This document shows positions 10,560-20,955 of a stretch of 64,000 bases of DNA, in pieces. The position numbers and the translations under genes were made by a program. Within the stretch, counting starts at the first letter, position 1; the number at the start of each line of letters is the position of its first letter. This DNA comes from Mantis religiosa (Eukaryota > Arthropoda > Insecta > Mantodea > Mantidae): positions 106,304,090 through 106,368,089 of the forward strand of contig CM060958.1 of NCBI GenBank assembly GCA_030765055.1. The letters run 5' to 3'. The notes under the pieces were generated by a model that did no database searches, was not told the DNA's origin, and saw nothing but the letters and a program-made list of their open reading frames with translations.

Positions 10560-11107
10560 GCACAACTGATAGATTCTCACACTTTGTCGCTATTTATACC
10601 TCCCAGTCATTGTACTACAATACAGTAGACCATTCGATAACAATTGCGATGGCATCAGAAAAGTGGAAAACTTCCAAACTTCTCTCTGTGTATTTCTCTC
10701 TCTCAGCAAGCGTCCAGCTCTGCGCGCCACTATTCTGTCTCTTTCTTTTCTGCCCACGCGTGACCGGCAGTGGTTTGTCGCAGCTCCAACACAACAATTC
10801 GATCGGTGTTACTATCATCTGTATCTTCGGCTAAGGCGCTTATTCCTGTTGTCGGGTGACGGTTTATTTTTGTATTTATTACCAACCTCTGTACCAAAAT
10901 ATGCTAAAACTTGTGCGGTTGTGTTTTACCTCAGGCACTCATTTTCTTGTCTTCCCGATTCGAGGCGCTGTTTGCTCGTGGGATCGCTTCGGATTTCCGC
11001 CGCTGCTCTCTTTAAGCGCTGCGATTTTTGAAAGTTTTCCTAGGTGTGCTGCTTCGAATCGAGAGTGGAGTTGGTACTTGGTGTCGACGCGATTAAGTCG
11101 GGGGTAA
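10560..11107 (+). promoter_or_regulatory. CpG-rich promoter and first-exon candidate
   Basis: Between about 10680 and 11105 the sequence becomes GC-rich with dense CpG dinucleotides, unlike the AT-rich surroundings. A TATA-like TATTTATACC lies at 10591. The block ends with a strong splice-donor consensus, GTCGGGGTAAGTG (about 11096-11108), followed by T-rich sequence. This suggests a promoter with an untranslated or short first exon on the plus strand. Frames across it are short and carry no recognisable domain. No partner acceptor can be assigned here, so a large intron or a transposon-borne promoter are both possible. Confidence 0.38.
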
Positions 11108-11335
11108 GTGCTCCAAGTTTTGGGTTTCTTTTTTGTAAAATTTCTTTGTCTTTTCATGATCGCTTTTGGTGAGCAATGACTCGCTTGAATGGGCTATTCC
11201 CTTCAGTCGTGGGACCATAAGGGATTTTTACCTTTTCATGCTTCTAGGTTTAAAACAAGCTGACTACTAGATAGCCTGGCATTTCTACATCGTTAAATGG
11301 GGGACAGAATTTAACTGTTGGCCTACCCTAAAGTT

Positions 11336-11520
11336 ATACAATGTTTCAAAACGATACCGAACGCACATATGGAAGTAGTTGCTCAAATTCTATGTGGCAC
11401 ACATAGATAGTTATTACCGCCAATAGAGCTGCATAAACAAATTACTCCAGAATGAGTGTGGATTAGGGAGTGACAGCAACAACGACACGTGTCTCACAGT
11501 TCGCACGTATAGGTTACAAT
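11336..11520 (+). repeat. Family G fragment
   Basis: Starts ATGTTTCAAAACGATACCGA and continues with TACCGCCAATAGAGC and AGAATGAGTGTGGATTAGG, the outer part of the G element also seen at 37560, 39987 and 54931. It is truncated at about 11520 where a B fragment begins. Confidence 0.7.
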
Positions 11521-11526
11521 TCAATT

Positions 11527-11655
11527 CCATAGCCGGCAACCAGAAGATCCGTGGTTCAAAACCCGGCTATGGCATTGAAATTTTCAGACTGACTCTATCT
11601 TTCCATACTTAAGCCTACACACGGCCAGTGTGCAGGAACAAATTAATTTCCATTA
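11527..11655 (+). repeat. Family B arm, 5'-truncated
   Basis: Contains GGCAACCAGAAGATCCGTGG, AACCCGGCTATGGCATTGAA and the outer tail CACACGGCCAGTGTG..AATTAATTTCCATTAATT. The first half of the tRNA-like unit is missing. Confidence 0.75.
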
Positions 11656-11734
11656 ATTGACCTAATAGTGGTTAACTATAAAAGCCCGGGCCTTAAAGCA
11701 CTTACACGTTGTAAGTCGCCATTAAGGTAGTTGT

Positions 11735-11976
11735 GCCCACCTCGGTAGCGTAGATGGTAGCGTGTCTGCCTCACGTTAAACAGGTCCCGCGTTCGAAACT
11801 CGGTCAGGGCGAGTTACCTGGATAAGATCTTTCCCGGGGTTTTTCCTTATCCTGAGAGACGAATGTCGGGTAACTCTAAGCTCCATGGACTCCGGATTCA
11901 TTTGAGCATCATTTCACACATTTCATTCATCGTCCGATATGAGTTAACGTTGGAGGACATAAATTGAAAAAAAAAA
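11735..11976 (+). repeat. SINE-A copy with short target duplication
   Basis: Full-length copy with head GCCCACCTCGGTAGCGTAG, B box GCGTTCGAAACTC and body ending TTGGAGGACATAAATTG plus an A tail. AGTTGT flanks it on both sides (11729-11734 and 11977-11982). Confidence 0.92.
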
Positions 11977-11997
11977 AGTTGTCCCATGTGTTTATGA

Positions 11998-12170
11998 GAA
12001 CTCCTAGTGGTTTACTGGAAAAAACACGATTCAGTTGGGGAATTTAATGTCATGTTGGCACGTTGGCCATAATAGCTCAATGGTTAGAGCAGCTGGACGG
12101 CAACCAGAAAATCTGTGGTTCAAATCCCGGCTGGGGCATTGAATTTTTCATTCTGACTCTACAATTAACT
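11998..12170 (+). repeat. Family B half element with loop edge
   Basis: CCTAGTGGTTTACTGG matches the edge of the central loop of the palindromic B elements. It is followed by GGGGAATTTAATGTCATG, the tRNA-like GGCCATAATAGCTCAATGG..GGTTCAAATCCCGG and ATTGAATTTTTCATTCTGAC. Only the right arm is present. Confidence 0.75.
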
Positions 12171-12174
12171 TCCA

Positions 12175-13265
12175 AGAAATAAGATACCACATTTTTTTCG
12201 AATTTAATAGCTGCATTTACCTTAAAGGTCACTACAGACATCCTGCGGTATAAATCTCTGCCTTTCAAAAGAGAATATTAGTCCCTCAGTTGCAGAGAGT
12301 TGTCCCTTAAAACTAAACAAGGTAACCCAAGAGCAATCCTTGTTCAACGCAGGAAAAAACGATATGGTTCTAAAGGCATGTAGGTGCAGATCATAAAACG
12401 AGGAATGTAAGGGGAGAAACACTGGAATGAAGAAGTAAAGGACGGAGGAAAGAAAGAAAATGCATAGAGCCGCGGGCATATCGTGTAAGTTGCAGAGGAT
12501 AGCCCAGGAGCTGGCTGCAGGAGGCTGCGAGTAATCGATAATACCACGAGGGAGAGAGAGGAGCGGGCACATAGGAGCAAGAAAGAGAAGGAGAAACAAA
12601 AAGAGTGCAGGAGAGGTGAGAGAAAGAAGGAATACTCTTTCTTTAACACAACAGTTCACAATTGTACGTATCCATGACGATGATGATGGACCAGAACACC
12701 AGGAGTGCGGATTAGACAAATAGGCAAAAGTTCTCGCCAACCGCATCTCCTCAAGATTTCCAGAGATTAGTCTCATCCCTAATCGCTTTCCTTTGCCTCG
12801 TAATCAATCAAGTCGATGTCGAATGTGGACAGGTCTCTCTGGGAACTGCACTGCTTTTTCTTAGGCAGATGGTACGCTCTATTATAACACCGAAGTAAAA
12901 GGGAAGTTTTATCGCTCATACCTCCAAGAATATGAAAACTTTTCTTACTTTTTAGTAAGTAGTACGTAGTGTTGCATTCCATCCAGGAATTCTTTAGCAA
13001 TTATTCACTTGCAACAAGGTTTTGGAGCACCCACTGTATCCAATGACCACACGCAGTGTTGTAAGCAAAACAGAAACGTGCAAAGTCTGACGTGTTATAT
13101 TCCCATATCTTCTCTACAAATTCCTTACAAAAGGATTTTTTCATTTACTACTTATTCATATACAGGATGTGTAAATGCTATGTCAAAAACTTAAGATAAA
13201 ATTTCCTGCGCATAGAAGATGTTTAATTGACATAACATAGGCATGGACATAAAAACACAAGACAT
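12175..13265. other. No gene recognised; purine-rich tract
   Basis: The plus strand between about 12380 and 12640 is strongly purine-rich (GGAGAAAC, GAGGGAGAGAGAGG). This produces a long but low-complexity minus-strand frame rich in Leu, Phe and Ser that is not convincing as a gene. Confidence 0.5.
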
Positions 13266-13266
13266 C

Positions 13267-13855
13267 TTTTTCAGATCTTTTTTTTCAACAGTCTCCTTGT
13301 AACTCTACACACTTCTACCAGCGATGCTCCCATCTCTGTAACCCGTCCAAATAGTACTCGGCGTTTTTCTCTGCAAAACAATTGTTCACGAAGGTGATTA
13401 CCTCTTCCTTTAAAGAAAATCTCTTTCCTCTGAGGGCAGTTTTCGGATGAAGGAACAAACAGAAGTCCATTGGGACTAGATCTGGTGAGTAAGGCGGGTG
13501 GTCAAGCAGTTGAAACCGTAATTAGTGGAATTTCGCCATTGCAATCGCTGAGATGTGAGACGGTTCATTTTCTTGGTGAAACAGGGTTTTCCTTTTCTGC
13601 TAATGTGGCCGTTTTTCCGCAAGCTCTGCCTTCAGTCTGTCAAGTAATGATGCGTAGTATGCTCCTGTAATGGTTTTTCCTTTTTGAAATTAATCCATTA
13701 AAATAAATCCACGACTATCACAAAAAAACAGTTGCCATCCCTTTCCCAGCCAAAAACAGTTTTTGCTCCTTTTGCAGCCGGTCCCCACTTTGCAGTCCAG
13801 TGCTTGGACTGTATTTTTGTTTCAGGCGTATAATAGTGTATCCAAGAGAGTCATA
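13267..13855 (-). mobile_element. Mariner family M2, 3' half
   Basis: Minus-strand remnant of the C-terminal half of the transposase found at 20956, 43241, 57669 and 60070. It runs from the WIHYYTPETK segment near 13840 through a TGAYYASLLDRLKAELAEKR-like stretch to the WEHRW and tail region near 13300. Internal stops and small indels are present. The 5' half, including the left terminal repeat, is missing. Confidence 0.85.
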
Positions 13856-13859
13856 GTCA

Positions 13860-14690
13860 TTGAACTGTTAGGTACTTCCTGCTTTGTCAACAAAACAAAG
13901 GGAGATTTAGGCAACTCATTCTCAATCATGTAAACACGGATGACACAAAACGGTGGAGTACTAGGAAGTACCAAGGGCCAAGTAGGAAGTAGTAAATTAA
14001 GCATGGCATCCACCAAAATGACCCAGCAATCATGATAATCGCTGACATATTAGTTGGCGGCCATTTTGGCGGAATCTCTATTTAAGTGATAGAAGTCAGT
14101 ACGCGCGGGGTCATATCACAAAGTCTGTTGATGAGGTCTGTTCTTGTCACAAAGTTTTATGACGGAGTCGTTGATGCTGGAAGATTGGTATCGCCACAAG
14201 TCTTAAGTGGATAGTGATTCTACATAATCGTGTTACTCTGAATACGTTCGATTCGAAACAGTGAAGGAAGAGGATCAGCGCTGTACTGCACCCTTCATGT
14301 AGCAATTTGTTCAGACGCCTTCGCAACCCGGAACCGAAGGTTCAGTTCATTATGTTATAATTTATATAATATTTCAATTGCAGCCCTAATCTCTTCAAGA
14401 GGAGGGAGCGCTTTGTCTGTTCTGCCAATTGTGTAATATATTTGTTAATGTGGTTTGACGCTGGGTGTTATCTTTAATCCTCCTCATGTACCTACACCCT
14501 ACCAGTTCTGCCATCTGATTTCCCATCCTTCCAGTAGCTACGTCCCTAGTTGTGGCCTAGGATTTGTAAGTCCTTCATGCCCCTTACAACGCCGGTTGCA
14601 ACAATATGTTGCGTAGGGCAGGACACTGGCCATTTTTAAGAAGGACCTCATAACCAAAAGTGTATGGTTTGTATGGTGTAGATTTCAAAA
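13860..14690. other. No gene or repeat recognised
   Basis: Mixed sequence with short frames only. A GCGGCCATTTTGGCGGAA stretch near 14056 is locally GC-rich but unexplained. Confidence 0.4.
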
Positions 14691-15235
14691 TAAGAGATCT
14701 GGTCTCTTAAGTTCATATTTGAGCGGACGAAAATCCATGTGCCCGGATCATTCGAAGTCATCAACACACATTTAGTATCAACTTATGGCTGGAATAATTG
14801 CTGAGCTTATAATTGGTCCATATTTACTTCCAAACAGACTAAGAAGTCCGATTTACCTCACATATTTTAGATATATTCTGCCTACCTTATTGGAGGACAT
14901 CCCACTACACATTTGGCAGGTAATGTGGCTGCAACACAACGGAGTTTCAGCACACTTTGAGGGAAATGTGCGGGGTCACCTCATATCCAAATCAATGGAT
15001 TGGTAGGGGGGCACCAGTTTCGTGGCCAGCATGATGAACAGATCTGAGACCACTGGAGTTTTTTCTGTGGGGTAGTATGAAAACCATGGTGTACGCTACT
15101 CCTGAGGACCTCATCGCACGAGTACTTGGTGCAATTGGCATTCTTTCAGGTCAACCACAATTATTGGAGTATGTAAATGAAGCTCAGTGCCGCCGATCTC
15201 TGCATTGATCTAGGAGGTTCCCAGTATGTTAAATT
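14690..15235 (+). pseudogene. Transposase catalytic part (DDE, DUF4817-associated type)
   Basis: A decayed C-terminal half. One frame reads LIIGPYLLPNRL, LPTLLEDIPLHIWQVMWLQH then NGVSAHFEGNVRGHL, where relatives have HDGAPAHF; the second catalytic Asp is thus replaced by Asn. Further frames give the WIGRGG, SPDLRPLEFFLWGSMK and TPEDLIARV-like pieces and the C-terminal Cys-Arg motif. It belongs to the same broad group as 51518-52545. Several frameshifts and stops kill it, and no terminal repeats were located. Confidence 0.82.
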
Positions 15236-15239
15236 GCTT

Positions 15240-16396
15240 TGTGCTACATACCGTTTCTTCGTTTTATTGAAGTCACGTGGAAGGTACACTTCTAATAGTC
15301 TATTTCGCCCAAACCGTGCGTTTTCGAATACGGGTTGCTGCTTGGAAAATGATCTGTTTGCCGACCTGTGCAACATACTGAGCGATGTCAGTGGTTTTGA
15401 CTCATCCTCTATAGCACAGAATCCATCTCCCTTTTTCTCTCATTGCTGGTAGTTGTAGAATTGGTAATCTCGGTTTGTACAATACTGACCACAAAATTGA
15501 CGATCAGTGGAGAAGTCTGACATTCTCTGCGAAATAAAGAACATGTCTGTATCGGACAGCTTGTGGAATGCTATTAAACACGTGTGCCTGATGGAAGCAA
15601 TTCTTCGAAAAAAACTAACTGAACTTTCACCAACATTGATTTCTTTGCCCGGTAGCATTGGCTATTTTAAAAGGGCTTTCTGTATCTAAAGTTGGTTTAA
15701 TGAAAACAACAGACAGGTGGAAGGTACAGCAAAATAGAATAAGTCATTACAGTTTGTGAAAGAAAGTATTGCGTACGAAAATTCACAAGTCTTAGGGACC
15801 TTAAGCTCTACAATAATAACGAATTTGTGTGTTCCTGCTGAATTTGAGAGTGAACATGATCCACGTCTTGATGGTAGATCGAGTAATAGTGTGCCATCAT
15901 CTTCCCTACAGTGTTATAAAATAAATATTATTTTCGCTGCATTTTAGTAGTTACATTTGTTTATATATACGATAACTGTAACTATGCATCTATAATTCTG
16001 TGTGGATGTCACATTACAATTATTTCCAAAGGTCCGACATGTGGGAAATGGGCAAATATTAAAATTATAGAGCTTGAACACCTTATTCCAATTTTCAGGA
16101 AGGCTTTTAAAATATTTTGTCGTCGCAGTGAACGGAAGGATTTAAATTCTCATGAGTGGTGGTCACACTATCGCACTTGAAGACCTTTTTTTCCATTTTT
16201 AAAGTGTTTTCCGAAACCTCTTAAAACACTTCTACCAAATCTGGTGGTTAATTCGTTTTAAAATGTCAATGTGCACCAGAAATAAGAGTTTACAACGAAT
16301 TCTGAAGGCTGCTAAGTGAAGAATATAATTTTGTGGCTACTGAATATGGTTAATGAAGATGATCCTAGTCATGAAATGCAGTTTAATGCATAGTAT
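15240..16396. other. No recognised gene; weak coding-like relic at 15507-15950
   Basis: Two adjoining frames (about 60 codons each, 15507-15689 and 15756-15947) have plausible amino-acid composition but match nothing I recognise. They could be transposon or host relics. The rest is AT-rich. Confidence 0.3.
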
Positions 16397-16942
16397 TATA
16401 ACTTTGTGGGTTCGTAGAATTAAAAGTACAATTTGCCGAAATTCAATTCTCACGTAACAACATTACATCACATATAGAGTCTTCCAAGGTCGATGACATT
16501 TAACAAACAGCGTTCAGTTTACAGCATTCGACAGCTGACTCTCGTGTTACAACTACACTCTCGCTACGCACAACTACTCAACACTAGCCATGGCTTCTTT
16601 TTATACACCCATTCATGAATTCCAGACTGTTCTGTCAATTACTAGATTTTTCTGGGATAAACAAGGCATCTTATGACGTAATCCGAATTTTCTATCACCT
16701 TCCAGAAACATGAAACCCTATCTGGGCCGGCAAGTCTTTCACCTCTGTCATAAACTATTCGTCTCTTGTTTATCGGCGCTACCGTTAATCGTCGGTGCTT
16801 TGTGAACGCCAGCCGCATATCAGTTCCTTTGCGTGCACTAGCCGCGTGATCGTAAACTGGTTATGCAAGGTATTTATTGCCGTGAAACATCATCCACCGT
16901 TTAACTATTTGCGCCGAATTTTTTATGTCCGTTGCCGTGACA
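16397..16942 (-). mobile_element. Solo LTR (family L), minus orientation
   Basis: On the plus strand it runs from TATAACTTTGTGGGTTCGTA to GTCCGTTGCCGTGACA. It matches the other family copies and carries a TATA-like stretch (TTTTTATACACC on the plus strand). It is followed after 4 bp (ctat) by another LTR of the same family and orientation. Its left flank is gtat. Confidence 0.8.
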
Positions 16943-16946
16943 CTAT

Positions 16947-17394
16947 TGTGACTTTGTGGTTTCGTAGAATTAAAAATCCAAAATGTTCTTTATTTCCGTA
17001 GAAATACACTTTGGTCAATCCTTACTGTAGCAGAATTACGTCACATACACAATTACCATCTTCCAAGGTCGTTGACCACAACAAAGAGCTTACTTTCAAA
17101 TCACACCAGTTCCAATCACAGCTCTCGTTACGACTCCGTTTACGACTGATAAACTAGCCACGGCTTCTTCTTATACACAACCATTCATGATTCCAGACTG
17201 TTGTAGAATGTTCTCTATCAATCAAGATATCACCAGAATTTTTCATTTATCTAATTTGATTTGTTTCGGCAGACCTTTTATCTCCGCGCTATCGTTACCT
17301 GTTTCGGCATACTCTTTATCTCCGTGCTAGACTATCAGTGCTTTATCTCTCCGCGCTGCACTGTTTCCTTATGCGCGTTGTGGCCATCGCGAAA
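16947..17394 (-). mobile_element. Second family L LTR, abutting the first
   Basis: Runs from TGTGACTTTGTGGTTTCGTA to GGCCATCGCGAAA, again complete for the family at about 450 bp. It is separated from the previous LTR only by ctat and followed by gtat. No internal retroelement sequence lies between the two. Confidence 0.8.
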
Positions 17395-17925
17395 GTATAA
17401 AGGAATGGTATGAAGATGATTAACTTGTGACGAAGGTAGCGTGGTTGGACGCGTTCCAGTTTAAACTGAATGGAACGGTGACTCGGTCTACTGCACACCG
17501 GTAAATCTGCATGCTCCTGTGCACAGGTGGGTGATCTATCAAAGGCTTGCGTACCGAGCGAGATGGCAAAGGAGGTTTCGTCTGTGGCCTGCCATGGAGA
17601 TCTCTCATCTGGTGTCCGCGGATGTCTCGGCGGTGCATGACAGGATGATATGCTCCTGGTAAACACTTCCCCCTTCGATAGGATGGTCTCCACTCTCCGC
17701 GCCGACTTAGGGGGGGGGTCGTTTCAGGACCAGGTGGGTGGGAAGATGGCTCAAGTTTCCAACTGGTTGAATGTAGGGACTCTGTCCTCTGCACCGTCTT
17801 GACTCCTTGGGTCAGCCGCCCTCTATCTCCCCTCGCATCCTTCCCCCCCGGAGATGCCCCAATTGGGGCATAGATACAATAGACCAAGTCCATTCTATAG
17901 CATAATCCAATTCAATCCAAGGGTT
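17395..17925 (-). repeat. GC-rich repeat family K, copy 2
   Basis: The complement aligns with 4852-5320 (GGATTGGATTA, ATTGGGGCA, GAGGGCGGCTGACCCAAGG, ACACCAGATGAGAGAT). A minus-strand frame is open for 157 codons, rich in Pro, Arg and Ser, without any recognisable domain. An eight-base C run and a nine-base G run sit within it. It directly follows the LTR pair. Confidence 0.6.
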
Positions 17926-18460
17926 TGTGTGTAGAGTGAGTTTTATTTAGGAGCTTAGTGGGACCCCTTTTCTTTAATTTTTTAGAAATAAAAAAAAAAA
18001 ACAATAAATATGGATAGGTGCCTAGACCAGGCTGTAAACATCCTCTACTAGCTACACATCAATTTCCCTTTCATTTTAACTTTACGAACAAACTCTCCAG
18101 TTTTCATACAGGTTTTGCTAAACATTTTTAATTAATTTAGCATTTCTATCCATTTTGAGCCATTTATTATATACTCTTTTCTCCCACATATTTGGCATTG
18201 CTTTTGTGAAAAACCTTTTTTTCTCGTCCCTTTCAGCCTGCATGCACCCACTACACCCTCTCTTTGCTCTCTTCTTAGTTTTTAATATATTCTTCTCTTT
18301 TCCATATACCTTACGTTGTAATGTATGATTATAATGATCTTCTTCAAATATAGTGTGTTTGAATTTCTGTGTCTTCAAAACTTTTCCCAACTCGTATCCA
18401 AAATGCCTTTACATTGTTTTCCCTTATTTTCCAAATTCCTTCCAGACTATTATTTCCTTG
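17926..18460. other. No recognised gene; lysine-rich minus-strand frame
   Basis: A 90-codon minus-strand frame (18118-18390) is rich in Lys and Arg and contains RGCSGCMQAERDEKKRFFTK. I do not recognise it. The plus strand is AT-rich. It may be a transposon fragment or chance. Confidence 0.25.
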
Positions 18461-18850
18461 AAGAAGTGTTCCTTTATGAGGTGAACGTGCGCCTTAACGG
18501 GATGACGATATTTTCTACCAACAGGATGGAGCGCCGCTACACCGATCCGTATGAGTCTTCCTGAACGATAATCTGCAAGGACATTAGATTGAACGAAGAG
18601 GGATTACTGAGTTCACCCCACGGTCGTATGGGCTTTTATTTGTTCACAACTAGGAAAGATCAAGTCTGTCAATGTAATGCACATACCTTAAAAGACCTCG
18701 AGCGATTACAGGAATGTATGTAAGCGATACCCTTTGAAACAATAACCGGCATAGCTACAGCATCCGCTCATACTTGCGCTAGCGGCCAACACTTTGAGCA
18801 TTTACAGCAACCTCTGTGATCATTTTATATGTAGAAGAAGTACGAATATA
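18460..18850 (+). pseudogene. Transposase C-terminal relic (DUF4817-associated type)
   Basis: The sequence reads, with frame changes, YQQDGAPPHRS (second catalytic Asp), FLNDNLQGH, a degraded WPPRSPDLT segment, TLKDLERLQECM and a C-terminal GQHFEHL. This order matches the catalytic half of the transposase type seen at 19204 and 51518. No terminal repeats were found. Confidence 0.65.
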
Positions 18851-19047
18851 TAAGTGTTCATTCCTTCTAGTGTTTATACGCTTTTGTCAGACGCTGTATA
18901 TCTGAAATGTTTAAAAATTAAACAACATTTAAAATTTAATTTGTTTTAAACTGCACCATAGAAAACAATAGTTGAGCTTAACTCTGCTACTGCCAACGTG
19001 ATTACATCGACGGTGTCCACTCGGCCTTTAAATAGCAACCACACGTA

Positions 19048-19731
19048 CACTGCGATCCATATACACCTGAACCATTTCAATGGGCCATAATTTCTATTTG
19101 AAAGCTCGTAGAATGTAGTAATTTGTTAAATGATCTCGGTGGTTCTGGGGGAGCCGAGAACACTGACGATTTCTTTGATACGACTGTAGACACAGAATTT
19201 TAAATGGGTATCCTCAATACATTTATGGAGCAGCTGGATGATATCGAATTGAGAGAAGGTTATTTCGAGCAAGATGGAGCAACGTGCCATACATCTAATG
19301 ACACCATGGAACTTTTAAATAGTTTCTTTGATAATCGAATAATCTCAACAGGTCTGTGGCTTCCCAGATCCCCTGACCTAACCTCACCGTTTTTTTTTTG
19401 TTTTTTTTTTTTTTTTTTTTTGCTGGGGTATCTAAAAATAGAGTGTACAAGAATAAGCCACGGACAATTGATGTTCTCAAGGAATGCATTCGAACCTAAA
19501 TAAGTAACAATAGCGAGGATACTCTCCGTAAACTTCAGAGAATATGGTGAGACAAGTGCAAACATGTATAGATGCTGGTGGAGGACACTTCTAACATTTT
19601 CTCTGAGATACAAACAGTGTAATGTAATCTGCCAATTGTGTATTATATTCTCCCAAAGTTGTACGTTGTCCTCTTATTTGTTCAAAAGTTATGTCATATT
19701 GAAATTGTTCAGGTTCATATGGATGGCAATA
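19048..19731 (+). mobile_element. Internally deleted Tc1/mariner-superfamily element
   Basis: Inverted ends share GCGATCCATATACACCTGAA (left) and the complement of TTCAGGTTCATATGGATGGC (right), and CATTTCAAT next to them. A TA lies just outside the left end. The interior keeps only the C-terminal half of a transposase. At about 680 bp it is half the normal length. Another member starts at 53240. Confidence 0.78.
19204..19590 (+). pseudogene. Transposase catalytic remnant
   Basis: Reads LREGYFEQDGATCHTSNDTM (second catalytic Asp), IISTGLWLPRSPDLTS, then after a run of about 20 T the shifted frame YLKNRVYKNKPRTIDVLK and a final GGHF-type tail. The T-run replaces the DYYLW region after the SPDL motif and shifts the frame. 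Product would be a nuclear DDE transposase; this copy is dead. Confidence 0.82.
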
Positions 19732-19832
19732 TATCTCGGAGCGATGAAATGTGCCAGCCTGCTACGTATACTAATGTTAGCTAATAGGAGAAAAAAGAAT
19801 CACCAAAAACAAAAATTAAAAAATGCAAGAAG

Positions 19833-19834
<2 letters not shown>

Positions 19835-19898
<64 letters not shown>
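19835..19898. repeat. (AT)n microsatellite
   Basis: About 32 perfect TA units with no interruption. Confidence 0.97.
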
Positions 19899-19901
<3 letters not shown>

Positions 19902-19961
19902 AGCGCAAGTTTAATTACAACAAGGAATATTCAGTTTGTTGTTGTAATTTAAAATGGAATG

Positions 19962-20200
19962 GCTGCCCGCCTCAGTAGCGTAGATGTTAACCTGTCTGCT
20001 TCACGTTCAAGAGATCCCGAGTTCGAATCTTGGTCAGGGTGAGTTATCTGGATGAGGTTTTTTCCGGGGTTTTCCCTTATCCTTCAAGACGAATGTTGGG
20101 TAACTGTAAGCTCCATGGACCCTGGACTCATTTGAGCATCATTTCACTCAATTCATTCACCGTCTGATATGGCTTAACGTTGGCGGACGTAAATTAAAAC
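19962..20200 (+). repeat. SINE-A copy with 11-bp target duplication
   Basis: Head GCTGCCCGCCTCAGTAGCG, B box GAGTTCGAATCTT and full body ending GTTGGCGGACGTAAATT. It is flanked by AAAATGGAATG (19951-19961) and AAAATGTAATG (20201-20211), matching at 10 of 11. Confidence 0.93.
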
Positions 20201-20459
20201 AAAATGTAATGTTACATGTTTATTTTAAAATAACGCGAGTGATATGTAGCAATTCATATATATTAAATTATAAGTAAAATAACTGCACACGCATCTTGAC
20301 AACTGCGTTACGTTACATAAAAATATGCAAAATTTAACTCACCAGTATCGATAGTTTTAGGATGATTTAAACCAAGAATATACATACTCTTTGTCTATCG
20401 TCTCTGTTTTCCAAAACTAGTTCTAACATGATATCGTGAAGCTATGAATTTTTTATTTA

Positions 20460-20860
20460 CATGGATAAAGGATGATTATGATATATATAAGGGCGTTCAA
20501 CTACGGCGGTCATCACCACCCTTTAAAAAACTAGTCATGGCAAAAGCCAGATATAAAACTGTCTAAAAACTATACAAGTGTAAGAAAACCTATTAAAAAT
20601 ACACGTACATAAAAAAATCAATCAAACCTACTAAAAATCTCGTTCACCTATTTCACCTTTTTTTTCACCTTTCCACCGACACGGGTCTCCACGCACGGTC
20701 TACACGTGGGTGGGCCTGTTGACCGTCTCCCTCAACCACGAAGAGGAGCCCATACGATGGAGACTGTTGGCTCGGGACCAATGGGTGTGCCAAACCCGTA
20801 CTTACCAAAGTAGGCCACTGGGGGTTACATGGATAAACATAGCTACAATACACCCTATGG
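20460..20860 (-). mobile_element. LINE 3' UTR fragment, same family as 7128-8205
   Basis: GGCAAAAGCCAGATATAAAA and ACAAGTGTAAGAAAACCTAT match the 3' UTR of the LINE at 7.1 kb in the same order, again with a GAT-rich outer end on the plus strand. The 20650-20860 part is GC-rich, has only short frames and is probably more of this element or a neighbour. Confidence 0.6.
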
Positions 20861-20955
20861 TTTAAGAAATTGAAGTATGAAACGTAAATTAAGAAAAGCT
20901 ATGCCGTACTTCGGAAAGTTAAGCATTTCTAGACACTTTCCTCAATTTCAGAGAA

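Noticed and set aside
10610..11107. Short plus-strand frames (74-122 codons) as real proteins
   Set aside because: They overlap in several frames within a CpG-rich block and show no domain; the block is better read as a promoter/untranslated exon candidate.
12222..12776. 184-codon minus-strand frame rich in Leu, Phe and Ser
   Set aside because: It follows a purine-rich tract of the other strand, is low complexity and shows no domain, promoter or splice sites.
17420..17893. 157-codon minus-strand frame
   Set aside because: It belongs to repeat K; the other copy does not keep the same frame, so no protein is supported.
19835..19914. Ile-Tyr repeat protein
   Set aside because: A translation of (TA)n with no coding support.
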